This document shows, in pieces, positions 7,672-15,087 of a stretch of DNA of 64,000 nt. The DNA comes from Saccharibacillus soli (GTDB lineage Bacteria; Bacillota; Bacilli; Paenibacillales; Paenibacillaceae), in NCBI GenBank assembly GCA_002189105.1, contig NIOB01000006.1:496001-560000 (forward strand). Direction: 5' to 3'. The position numbers were made by a program, and so were the translations under genes. The notes beneath the pieces are model-generated. The model was not told the DNA's origin. It saw only the letters and a list, made by a program, of their open reading frames with translations, and ran no database searches. Position 1 is the stretch's first letter. Every line of letters begins with the position of its first letter.

Positions 7672-8805
7672 ATGAAAAAGATCATCGTCGTCGGAGCGGG
7701 AATTCTTGGCGCTTCGGCGGCTTATCATTTGACAAGGTATGCAGCCGAAGAGAACGTGCAGGTCACGCTGGTGGATGGACGGCATCCTGGGCGGGCTACG
7801 GACGCAGCAGCCGGGATTATCTGTCCGTGGCTGTCGCAGCGGCGCAATCAGGCGTGGTATCGTCTGGCGAAGGAAGGAGCGCGTTATTATCCGGAGCTGA
7901 CCGAGATGCTGCATGCTGATGGGCAGAGCGAGACCGGATACGCCCAGGTGGGGGCAGTCAGTCTGCATACGGATGCCCGCAAGATTCAGCAGATGCAGGA
8001 GCGAGCGGAGAAACGGAAGGTGGATGCGCCGGAGATTGGGGACATCGAGGTATTGGATGCCAAGCAGGTTCAGGCGCTGTTTCCACTGCTAGGCGAACAT
8101 CATCTGGCTGTGCGAGTGAGCGGTGCAGCGCGTGTAGACGGAGCCAAGCTGCGGGATGCGCTGGTTGCGGCGGCTGTGCAGCGGGGAGCGATACTGCGTG
8201 AAGGTGAGGCGGTGCTGCTTGCCGAACAGGGCCGGATCACCGGAGTAACGGTGGACGGGGAGACGCTGCACGGTGACGAGGTGATCCTCTGTGCAGGCGC
8301 ATGGGTCGACCAGCTGCTGAGGCCCCTGGGACTGGATTTCCGCGTGACGTATCAGAAGGGGCAGATTCTGCATCTGCAAGCGTCCGATCAGCCAGGCAGT
8401 GGGACATGGCCGGTCGTCATTCCACCAACGGATCAGTATCTGCTGGCATTTGATAATGGAAAAATGGTAGCCGGTGCTACGCATGAAAATGAGGTGGATC
8501 TCGGCGACCTTCGCGTTACGTCAGGCGGTGTACATGAAGTGTTGAGCAAAGGTCTGGAGCTTGCGCCAGGATTGGCAGATTGTGAGCTGGAAGAAGTGCG
8601 AGTGGGCTTTCGACCGTTTACGCCCGGTTTTCTGCCTGTTATCGGGCGCGTCCCTGGCTGGGATAGATTGATCGCAGCCAACGGCCTGGGCGCTTCCGGA
8701 TTGACGATGGGTCCATTTCTTGGAAGTCAGTTGGCGAAGCTGGCGTTAGGGCTTGAACCGGATGTGCCTTTGGAAGATTATGATGTAAAACATGCAATTC
8801 ATTGA
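7672..8805 (+). CDS. FAD-dependent D-amino-acid/glycine oxidase-like enzyme
   Basis: 377 residues of the DAO family, which oxidises amines or amino acids with FAD and oxygen. The N-terminus KKIIVVGAGILGASAAYHL is the Rossmann GxGxxG that binds ADP of FAD, and the C-terminal RVGFRPFTPGFLPVIGRVPG and NGLGASGLTMGP match the FAD-closing region. Start ATG 7672 is chosen because GGGAGAGG lies about 10 bases ahead; an ATG at 7663 is too close. Substrate cannot be assigned: no thi genes adjoin it, so a ThiO role is not supported. Monocistronic, ending before a structured RNA element. Confidence 0.87.
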   Translation: MKKIIVVGAGILGASAAYHLTRYAAEENVQVTLVDGRHPGRATDAAAGIICPWLSQRRNQAWYRLAKEGARYYPELTEMLHADGQSETGYAQVGAVSLHTDARKIQQMQERAEKRKVDAPEIGDIEVLDAKQVQALFPLLGEHHLAVRVSGAARVDGAKLRDALVAAAVQRGAILREGEAVLLAEQGRITGVTVDGETLHGDEVILCAGAWVDQLLRPLGLDFRVTYQKGQILHLQASDQPGSGTWPVVIPPTDQYLLAFDNGKMVAGATHENEVDLGDLRVTSGGVHEVLSKGLELAPGLADCELEEVRVGFRPFTPGFLPVIGRVPGWDRLIAANGLGASGLTMGPFLGSQLAKLALGLEPDVPLEDYDVKHAIH

Positions 8806-8869
8806 AATGAAATAGCGTATTTACGTAATTATTTTGCTATAATTGTGCAGCGAGAAATGCAATAAAGTT

Positions 8870-8974
8870 AAAGACGGTTCTGTTTCAAAAATCACAGGTA
8901 ACTGAAAGGCGGGAAGGGGTAGAATCCTCTCTCTACGCATCTGTGATTGATGAAGCACAGCACCGTCTTTTTTT
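8870..8974 (+). ncRNA. Nested three-helix RNA element ending in a terminator
   Basis: Three nested stems: AAGACGGT/ACCGTCTT with CTGT/ACAG (8871-8883 with 8957-8969), ATCACAG/CTGTGAT (8891-8897 with 8941-8947) and GTAGA/TCTAC (8919-8923 with 8932-8936). A run of seven T follows on the plus strand. It is far larger than a normal terminator and lies between two convergent genes. It may be an elaborate terminator or a small RNA made from the 3' end of the oxidase transcript. Confidence 0.45.
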
Positions 8975-9025
8975 GCGCATTGATAGCATAAGCAGCATGG
9001 AAGGGATTCTGAAAAAGGCGAACCC

Positions 9026-9694
9026 TTACTTCTCAATCGTCTCTCCTCTTAGTGAATAGCCGCTCCCGGTCGGGCGTTCGCCGGAGACCGTCCCGCTGTG
9101 CAGATACCCGCCGCGCGCCAGATCGCCAACCACCATGACACAGGCATAGAGCGTGGTGTCTGCGGATAGGCCGAGCTTTTTACGTATGCCCGGATGTTCC
9201 ACGACATATTGATGAGTATGAACAGCTTGACCATAGTAGAGGGAGGGATCGACTTTCTGCAAAGCCCAGTATTCCCGGTAGGGAGACTCGGCGGCTTTTT
9301 CAGCGGTGAGGATGTAAGAACCCAGGTCTTGGAAAGGCTGAATATTGCTGAATCCATAAGCTTCCAGATAGGCTTTGTCGCGCATGGCGGGTCTCTCGGG
9401 TTCCAAAGGATCGTCGGTGTAAGGCAGCTGCGGCGGAAGGTCGTCGATCAGCAGGAAGTTTCCTTGGTGCCTGGAATCGGGCGTAAACAGATAGCCGCGC
9501 TCCGGTTCCTGCGAGAGCTTAACGATTACCGGATAAGTGGGCAGGCTGGACAGGCTGGCCTTTACACTGACGATCTCCTGTTCGGTCACGCCCCGTTCGA
9601 GCAGGTAAGCGCGCATATCGCGTTCAAATCCCCGTAATCTCAGCTGAAGCGAGGTGTACGCGACGGCGGCGAAAAAGAACACCAAAATGCCCAC
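9026..9694 (-). CDS. DUF3139-like membrane-anchored protein
   Basis: About 222 residues: one N-terminal transmembrane helix (GILVFFFAAVAYTSLQL) and then an FERDMRAYLLERGVTEQEIV segment that resembles DUF3139 proteins, followed by an outer domain without a recognised family. The start is doubtful. A TTG at 9733 has no ribosome binding site, and the GTG at 9694 chosen here lies inside the terminator hairpin of the upstream MarR gene, with only a weak GAGAAGAA before it. The frame itself is well supported, as it encodes a coherent helix and soluble domain. No partner gene is evident. Confidence 0.55.
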   Translation of the reverse strand: MGILVFFFAAVAYTSLQLRLRGFERDMRAYLLERGVTEQEIVSVKASLSSLPTYPVIVKLSQEPERGYLFTPDSRHQGNFLLIDDLPPQLPYTDDPLEPERPAMRDKAYLEAYGFSNIQPFQDLGSYILTAEKAAESPYREYWALQKVDPSLYYGQAVHTHQYVVEHPGIRKKLGLSADTTLYACVMVVGDLARGGYLHSGTVSGERPTGSGYSLRGETIEK

Positions 9695-9723
9695 TTCTTC
9701 TCGAAGCGGGCATTTTGGTGTTC
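9672..9723 (-). terminator. Strong terminator of the MarR gene, overlapping the next gene's start
   Basis: A perfect 16-bp stem (GAACACCAAAATGCCC, 9677-9692, with its complement at 9708-9723) is followed on the minus strand by TTTTTC. It ends the MarR operon and at the same time encodes the first residues of the downstream membrane protein. Confidence 0.85.
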
Positions 9724-9749
9724 CTGGACGCAAAACAGACGCGGTGCGT

Positions 9750-10286
9750 TTACTTCAGATGCTTGTCTGCATTGGCTGCGGCTTTCAAGGCCAGCTTGGC
9801 CAGCAGCTTCAGTTCTTCCGGGGTAAAGTCTTCGGTCGTGGCTTCTTCGACGCGCCGCCAGACTTCGGTTACCTGGTGCTCAAGGGCCCGTCCCGCTTCG
9901 GTCAGCGAGACAAGCGTGACCCGGCCGTCTTCGGGCGAACGCGAGCGCATGACAAGGCCGGCTTCTTCCAGCCGTTTGACGGACTTGGCGACGGTCGAAT
10001 GGTCAAGACGCAGCGCCCGTCCGATACTGTTCTGGGATTGTCCGTCCTGGTCCCAGAGCTGGAACAGCAGAATCTCCTGCCCGGCGAACAGGCCGATCTC
10101 ACGCAGCAGCTGGGCGGCCAGCGCGCGGTGTGAGCGTCCCAGCGCGAATACGGCAAAGCTGACCGGGAAGCGCTCGCCGGCGCTGAATTCGCGCGCGGAA
10201 GACGAAGCGGGAGAAGACTGATCGGAAGAAGACCGAGATGGCGTTGGAGATTCGGATGAAGTTGGATCGACAGGATTATGGGTCAT
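9750..10286 (-). CDS. MarR family transcriptional regulator
   Basis: 178 residues. After a Ser/Pro/Thr-rich N-terminal stretch of about 35 residues comes the MarR winged helix: FQLWDQDGQSQNSIGRAL, LDHSTVAKSVKRLEEAGLV and the wing RSRSPEDGRVTLVSLTEAG. Start ATG 10286 has GAGG 9 bases ahead; an upstream in-frame ATG lacks one. It lies downstream of the quinone oxidoreductase on the same strand with 131 bases between, and the shared promoter has a large inverted repeat, so it likely represses itself and the oxidoreductase. MarR proteins often sense oxidants or electrophiles, consistent with that partner. Confidence 0.88.
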   Translation of the reverse strand: MTHNPVDPTSSESPTPSRSSSDQSSPASSSAREFSAGERFPVSFAVFALGRSHRALAAQLLREIGLFAGQEILLFQLWDQDGQSQNSIGRALRLDHSTVAKSVKRLEEAGLVMRSRSPEDGRVTLVSLTEAGRALEHQVTEVWRRVEEATTEDFTPEELKLLAKLALKAAANADKHLK

Positions 10287-10417
10287 CGGCAGATTCCTCG
10301 TTTCCGCCGCATGCAAGGTTCCTTGGTTGTCCGAAGAGCGGACGCGGACCCGATGCGGCACAGCTGTTTCTATCATACCGTCTGGCGCGAAAGTGTTCCA
10401 GCATCGGCAGGCTGCCG

Positions 10418-11353
10418 TTACCCCCGCGGAGCCAGCAGAATCCGTCCCCGTCCGCGGCGCTGTTCGCTGAAGCGCTGCGCTTCCCGAACTTCGCTCAGCG
10501 GATAGACGCGGCCGGTCTCGATCTTAAGCTTACCCTCCGCCAGAAGATCGACGATCTGAAGCAGATGTTCGCGCTCCGCGAATCGGGTGTTGAACTTAGC
10601 CGTTACGCCGTGGGCGGCGGCTTGTTCCGCGTCGGGATCGCCGACGAGCGATACCAGAATTCCGCCTTTTTTGAGTACGCCCCATGAGCGCAGCTCCGTA
10701 TCTCCGCCAACGGTATCGACGACAAGGTCAACGTTCTGGACCAGCTGGGCAAAGTCTTCGCTGCGGTAATCGATCACTTGGTCCGCGCCCAGCGATCGGA
10801 CGAATTCGAGATTGTCCGCCGAAGCTGTCCCGATCACCGTCGCTCCTGCACGTTTGGCGAGCTGTACGGCGACCTGGCCGACCCCGCCGGCCGCCGCGTG
10901 GATCAGGACGGTTTTCCCGCTCTCGAGATTGCCTTCGAGGAACAACGCTTTCCAGGCGGAATCGGCTCCGGCTTTGATAGCGGCGGCGGTCTCCAGCGAG
11001 AGGCTGTCCGGAAGCTTGACCAGCGCGTCTTGTCCGGTTACGGCATATTCCGCATACGCGCCGCGGATATCGCCGAATACCCGATCGCCCGGCTGGAATT
11101 CCGTCACGCCTTCCCCGACCGCTTCGACGATCCCTGAAGCGTAGAAACCCGGTACGTAAGGGAACGCGATCGGGAAGACTTGTTCCAGCCAACCATTGCG
11201 GATCTTCCAATCCAGCGGAATCATCGAAGCGTAGCGGATCTGTACCAGCACTTCGTTAGGCTGAGGAACAGGTTTTTCCGTTTGGCGCAGTTCCAGAACA
11301 TCGGCGTCTCCGTAGCGATCGACCATTACGGCTTGCATAGCTGTTTTATTCAT
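10418..11353 (-). CDS. NADPH:quinone oxidoreductase-like MDR enzyme
   Basis: 311-residue zinc-free medium-chain dehydrogenase/reductase of the quinone oxidoreductase type. Visible are the N-terminal GroES-like domain (VLVQIRYASMIPLDWKIRNG; PGFYASGIVEAVGEGV; GDRVFG) and the nucleotide-binding AAAGGVGQVAVQLAKRAGATVIGTAS at about residues 150-175. No zinc-ligand cysteines are seen. GGAG stands before ATG 11353. First gene of an operon with the MarR regulator; the pair suggests detoxification of quinones or reactive carbonyls under oxidant control. Confidence 0.88.
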   Translation of the reverse strand: MNKTAMQAVMVDRYGDADVLELRQTEKPVPQPNEVLVQIRYASMIPLDWKIRNGWLEQVFPIAFPYVPGFYASGIVEAVGEGVTEFQPGDRVFGDIRGAYAEYAVTGQDALVKLPDSLSLETAAAIKAGADSAWKALFLEGNLESGKTVLIHAAAGGVGQVAVQLAKRAGATVIGTASADNLEFVRSLGADQVIDYRSEDFAQLVQNVDLVVDTVGGDTELRSWGVLKKGGILVSLVGDPDAEQAAAHGVTAKFNTRFAEREHLLQIVDLLAEGKLKIETGRVYPLSEVREAQRFSEQRRGRGRILLAPRG

Positions 11354-11399
11354 GATTAAAGTCTCCTTTTTCTATTCGAGTGGTTGTAAATGACGATTA

Positions 11400-11448
11400 A
11401 TGTTGCCGGCCACATAAATATAAACCGAATTTAAGTGGTTGGCAACAT
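11400..11448 (-). promoter_or_regulatory. Promoter and probable MarR operator of the oxidoreductase operon
   Basis: On the minus strand TTGCCA (11445-11440) and TATATT (11422-11417) are exactly 17 bases apart. They are framed by inverted arms ATGTTGCC..CCAC and GTGG..GGCAACAT (11400-11413 and 11435-11448). The arm over the -35 and the arm just past the -10 are placed so that a bound dimer pair would shut the promoter. On the plus strand the same hairpin is followed by T-rich sequence, so a terminator role is also possible. The 230 bases from here to the LacI gene hold nothing else I can identify. Confidence 0.6.
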
Positions 11449-11681
11449 ATTTTTTTGGAAAATAGAAATCGTTTTAAAAGAAGGGCCGTTTGGCGTCCGA
11501 AAAAGCAAGGTAGGAGTCTGGGCAAGCGGTCTCTGAAGACGGATCGAGAACCGGAGGAAGGAACTTGGCAGTTCGTAGAAAAATCGACGATTATACGCTA
11601 TGCTTGTCTTGTGGACGTTCCGAGTGCACGGAGCGCCGTTTCCACCCAATCATGGAGAAAAGCAAAGAGCGGAGTCTAAAG

Positions 11682-12707
11682 ATGAAGAAACTGACCATTG
11701 ATGATGTCGCCCGCAAGGCCGGCGTCTCCAAAAGTACCGTATCTCAATATCTAAACCAGCGATACCAATACATGAGCGAAGCGACCCGGCAGCGGATTGC
11801 CCAAGTAATCGAGGAGCTGGAGTATCGGCCTAATGGTCTGGCTCGCAGCCTCAAGCAGAACCGGACTTATCTGGTTGGGGTGATCGTGGCCAACATCGAT
11901 TACAATCTGTCGATTCGCTGCGTCAAGGCGATCGAGAGTGAGCTGCAAAGTCGGGGCATCCAGACCCTGATCTGTAACGCGGACGAAGATCCCGACAAAG
12001 AACGCAGCCATATCGAGACGCTGCTGGCGCGGCAGGTGGATGGGCTTATCGTATTCCCGACCGCGCATCAGGCAGCCATCTACGAGAAGCTGAATGAGCA
12101 GCACACGCCTTACGTCTTCATCGACCGACTGGTCGAAGGCGTTCGTACACAGAGCCTGCTGCTCGACAACGAAGCGGCCGTCAAGATGGGCGTGAGTGAG
12201 TTGATCGCCAGCGGCCACTCACGCATTGGAATCATGACGCTGCCGCTGGGCGTGCAGCCGATTACGCCTCGCAAGGAGCGGCTGGCCGGCTTCCGCAAAG
12301 TGATGGAGGAAGCCGGGCTTCCACTGTGTGAAGACTATGTATGCAGCGCGGCAGCGGCTGATCTTGCGGATGAGCTGGCGAAGCTGATGGCGCTGCCGGA
12401 ACCACCAACCGCGATCATTGCGGCTAACGATATTGTGCTGGCGGAGCTGCTCAAGGCCTCCAACCGTCAGGGAATTCAGATTCCCCAGCAGCTGTCGGTC
12501 ATCGGGATTGACGACGCGGAATTTGCGCAGATCTATAACCCTGCGGTGACGACCCTCTCCCAGCCTGCCCGCGAGATGGGAACGCAGGCCGCCAAGATCA
12601 TCATGGCCGGAATTGAAGACAAGGAGAAGCCGGTGCCCATTACGTATCGCTTTGCCCCATCCCTGCAAGTCGGGGCATCGGTCAAGGATCTTCGCCGGGG
12701 AGAATGA
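11682..12707 (+). CDS. kdgR: LacI family regulator, KdgR-like
   Basis: 341 residues with the LacI helix-turn-helix and hinge (LTIDDVARKAGVSKSTVSQYLN, then EATRQRIAQVIEELEYRPNGLAR), and a periplasmic-binding-protein-like effector domain (VGVIVANI..., VFIDR, ...GIDDAEFAQIYNPAVTTL). GGAG is 7 bases before ATG 11682; a longer in-frame N-terminus with CLSCGRSECTERR lacks a binding site and is not used. It stands beside KDG kinase and KDPG aldolase, so the likely effector is 2-keto-3-deoxygluconate or its phosphate. Candidate operators lie in the kdgK-kdgA gap. The symbol rests on context. Confidence 0.85.
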   Translation: MKKLTIDDVARKAGVSKSTVSQYLNQRYQYMSEATRQRIAQVIEELEYRPNGLARSLKQNRTYLVGVIVANIDYNLSIRCVKAIESELQSRGIQTLICNADEDPDKERSHIETLLARQVDGLIVFPTAHQAAIYEKLNEQHTPYVFIDRLVEGVRTQSLLLDNEAAVKMGVSELIASGHSRIGIMTLPLGVQPITPRKERLAGFRKVMEEAGLPLCEDYVCSAAAADLADELAKLMALPEPPTAIIAANDIVLAELLKASNRQGIQIPQQLSVIGIDDAEFAQIYNPAVTTLSQPAREMGTQAAKIIMAGIEDKEKPVPITYRFAPSLQVGASVKDLRRGE

Positions 12708-12802
12708 GTGGGGCATGGGTCTGGAGCGTTGAGAACGTTGAAGTGAAGCACCCGTAGGCCATCCGTAGGCAAATGATTTTCATTCAAGTGATCTCATACA
12801 TA

Positions 12803-12850
12803 AACGACCTCAATCCTCCACAAAGGCGTGGAAGCTGAGGTCGTTTTTTT
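12803..12850. terminator. Terminator between convergent LacI gene and kdgK
   Basis: AACGACCTCA pairs with TGAGGTCGTT, with an inner TCCAC/GTGGA stem, then seven T on the plus strand. Confidence 0.88.
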
Positions 12851-12962
12851 ACAGCAAAGATTTAGATCATGGATTAGCATATGAACCCGAACATGAACCA
12901 GCCTATGCCTATGACCCGGCGTTCCAGCCTTTGACGGGGAGGAGGCTGGAGCGTACGTACAT

Positions 12963-13922
12963 TCAGCCAACCGAAACAGCCGAAGTCAGAAAAGCTTCAA
13001 GCTGCTCCCGCGTCGGAAGTCCATCCATATCGCCTGGTGACATGACAGCCAGCGCACCCAGCGCGTTGCCGCGCCGAACAGCGGCGGCTACATCCTGCTG
13101 CTCCAACAGGGCGCTAATTACGCCTGCCGCGAATCCATCTCCTGCGCCTACCGTATCGACCACTTCAGCCACTTGGAATCCCGGTACGAAGCCCGCACCA
13201 TCGGCGTTTTTATAGAAGGCGCCCTCTGGTCCCATCTTGATGACCACCAACGATACCCCTCTGGACAGATAGAAATCGGCAATCTCCTCCGGTTCCGTAA
13301 GTCCGGTAAGCAGACGCGCTTCGCCAATCCCTGGGAAAAACCAATCGCTGCGAGCCGCCAGGTCGTTGAGCGTAGCGATCATCGTCTCCCGATCGGGCCA
13401 CAGCACCGGACGCAGATTGGGATCGAAGGAAATGGTGCGTCCAAGCTGCCGCATATAATCCATTGCATGTTGGGAGAACTCCAGCATGGATGAAGAAAGC
13501 GCTCCCGAAATACCCGTCACATGCAGATGCCCGGCTAAAGCAAAATAGTCGGCGTCGAAATCAGCGACAGAGAGCGTGGAAGCAGCGGATTGTTTGCGGA
13601 AATATTCGACTTTGGGATCGCCGCTGGATACTCTGGATTTGAGCAGCATACCGGTCGGACGCTCAGAACTGAAGGTGACGGAGGATGTATCAATGCCTTC
13701 CTGCTGCTGCGCGTGAAGGATGAAGCGGCCGAAGCTGTCTTCTCCCAGCTTGGTGACGTAACCCGTCCGGTGACCTAATCGGCACAGACCCGTCGCCACA
13801 TTGCTTTCGGCACCGGCCAGTGCTTTGGAGAATGAACGGGCTTCATGCAGTTCGCCTTCCTCTTCCGCACGGAACATGGCCATCGGTTCGCCAAACGTGA
13901 CAGCCGCCAATGAATGAGACAT
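12963..13922 (-). CDS. kdgK: 2-keto-3-deoxygluconate kinase
   Basis: 319-residue PfkB/ribokinase-family sugar kinase that makes KDPG from 2-keto-3-deoxygluconate, the common product of pectin and hexuronate breakdown. The N-terminus VTFGEPMAMFRAEEEGEL and KALAGAESNVATGLCRLG are typical of KdgK, and the C-terminal VVDTVGAGDGFAAGVI is the PfkB signature with its catalytic Asp in GAGD. GGGAGG precedes ATG 13922; the extra N-terminus upstream is not used. Divergent from kdgA across a gap that holds promoter and operator candidates. Substrate assignment leans on the neighbouring aldolase. Confidence 0.9.
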   Translation of the reverse strand: MSHSLAAVTFGEPMAMFRAEEEGELHEARSFSKALAGAESNVATGLCRLGHRTGYVTKLGEDSFGRFILHAQQQEGIDTSSVTFSSERPTGMLLKSRVSSGDPKVEYFRKQSAASTLSVADFDADYFALAGHLHVTGISGALSSSMLEFSQHAMDYMRQLGRTISFDPNLRPVLWPDRETMIATLNDLAARSDWFFPGIGEARLLTGLTEPEEIADFYLSRGVSLVVIKMGPEGAFYKNADGAGFVPGFQVAEVVDTVGAGDGFAAGVISALLEQQDVAAAVRRGNALGALAVMSPGDMDGLPTREQLEAFLTSAVSVG

Positions 13923-13958
13923 GAACGATTCCTCCCTGAGCTTTTTTTTAAAAGTAAC

Positions 13959-13975
13959 ACATAAACCGGTTTTGT
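13959..13975. promoter_or_regulatory. LacI-type operator candidate (kdgK side)
   Basis: ACATAAACCGGTTTTGT has a perfect AAACCGGTTT core (13963-13972) with a central CG step, as LacI-family operators do, and symmetric ACA/TGT ends broken at one pair only. It lies about 40 bases upstream of the kdgK start. Confidence 0.55.
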
Positions 13976-14012
13976 ACAATTATGCCGCTGGTTTTTTCGC
14001 ATAAAATGCCTA

Positions 14013-14060
14013 TTGACGAAGCCTGGGATTGAATTTAGTATTCAAAGTATAGCGCTTTAT
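14013..14060 (+). promoter_or_regulatory. kdgA promoter with downstream operator-like site
   Basis: TTGACG (14013-14018) and TAGTAT (14036-14041) with a 17-base spacer. Just downstream, AAAGTATAGCGCTTTAT (centre AGCGCT, 14051-14056) is partly symmetric and could bind the LacI regulator or CcpA. TGAAT/ATTCA at 14030-14044 also forms a short inverted repeat over the -10. Confidence 0.6.
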
Positions 14061-14187
14061 TTAAGATTTGATAAAAAAGTTTATCTAAGTAATCGGGATG
14101 CGAAAGTTCCGCTTTTGCTTATTGGGTTTGGCTGCAGGATGACTGCGATCACGTTCCATCATTATGAAGTTGAAGGAGAACGACAGA

Positions 14188-14844
14188 ATGAAAAAGCTGA
14201 AGGTACTGGGAAGTCTGCAAGCTTGTGGAGTGGTGGCGGTCATTCGAGCCGATCACGCTGAGGATGCCATCAAGATGTCTGCTGCCTGCATCGAAGGTGG
14301 CCTCACCAATATTGAAGTGACCTTTACGACACCCGGTGCGGAACATGCGATTCGTGAGCTGGCAGCGGAATATGGCGATCAAGCCGTGATTGGAGCGGGA
14401 ACGGTACTTGACCCCATCACGGCGCGGATTGCGATTCTGGCGGGTGCCGAGTTTGTGGTGAGTCCGTCTTTTGAAAAAGACACGGCGGAGATCTGCAATC
14501 TGTACGGAATCCCGTACATGCCGGGTGTGCTGACGCTGGGTGAGATCAAGGAGGCGCTCAAGATGGGCGTGGACGTGCTGAAGCTGTTCCCGGGGAGCGC
14601 ATTTGGAGCAGACTTCGTGAAGGCGGTCAAAGGCCCTATGCCGCATATCAGCATCATGCCAACCGGCGGTGTGGATCTGGACAATATGGAGAAGTGGCTG
14701 AACGCAGGCTGCATGGCCGTGGGAATCGGCGGCAATCTGACGGCACCTGCCAAGCAGGGACGATATGACCAGATCACGGAGCTGGCGGCTGCCTATGTAG
14801 CGAAATATAAGGAGCTGCGCCCGAACTTAGCGGAGGGGCGCTGA
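14188..14844 (+). CDS. kdgA: 2-keto-3-deoxy-6-phosphogluconate aldolase (Eda/KdgA)
   Basis: 218-residue class I aldolase that splits KDPG into pyruvate and glyceraldehyde-3-phosphate. Length and layout fit the family: VVAVIRADHAEDA at the start, GGLTNIEVTFTTPG with the acid/base Glu at about residue 43, and VDVLKLFPGSAFG with the Schiff-base Lys at about 132; GGV(D)...GIGGNL binds phosphate. AAGGAG is 9 bases before ATG 14188, so this start is preferred over the ATG at 14164. Together with kdgK and the LacI regulator it completes the lower end of hexuronate catabolism; upstream uronate isomerase and dehydratase genes are not in the window. Confidence 0.93.
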   Translation: MKKLKVLGSLQACGVVAVIRADHAEDAIKMSAACIEGGLTNIEVTFTTPGAEHAIRELAAEYGDQAVIGAGTVLDPITARIAILAGAEFVVSPSFEKDTAEICNLYGIPYMPGVLTLGEIKEALKMGVDVLKLFPGSAFGADFVKAVKGPMPHISIMPTGGVDLDNMEKWLNAGCMAVGIGGNLTAPAKQGRYDQITELAAAYVAKYKELRPNLAEGR

Positions 14845-14980
14845 AAATCAGTGTATTCTTGTTCCAAGCGTCATCTGAATCCGTTATCATTCTAAACCCG
14901 CTCTAAGCGCCTGCCATGCGTCACCTCGATCCATTAGCAATCGAGTTAGTAATCGGAAGCTGATTCAATGGTTGTTCAAC

Positions 14981-15018
14981 AAGCCAAAAGCCGACGAGTC
15001 TCCGTCGGCTTTTGGCTT
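14981..15018. terminator. Terminator between kdgA and the McrB-like gene
   Basis: A perfect 16-bp stem, AAGCCAAAAGCCGACG with its complement, followed by TTATTTTT on the plus strand; serves both convergent genes. Confidence 0.9.
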
Positions 15019-15087
15019 TTATTTTTCGCTGTGCGTACGCAGCAGATCCAGCAGCGGCGGCATCCCTCGGTCCATTCAGCCAACACC

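Noticed and set aside
9049-9357. Alternative frame within the DUF3139-like gene
   Set aside because: Shadow of the longer frame, which alone has a membrane helix and a coherent domain.
14868-14943. Imperfect direct repeat (GCGTCA..CT..ATCC) after kdgA
   Set aside because: Only about 19 of 26 positions match over two units; too weak to call.
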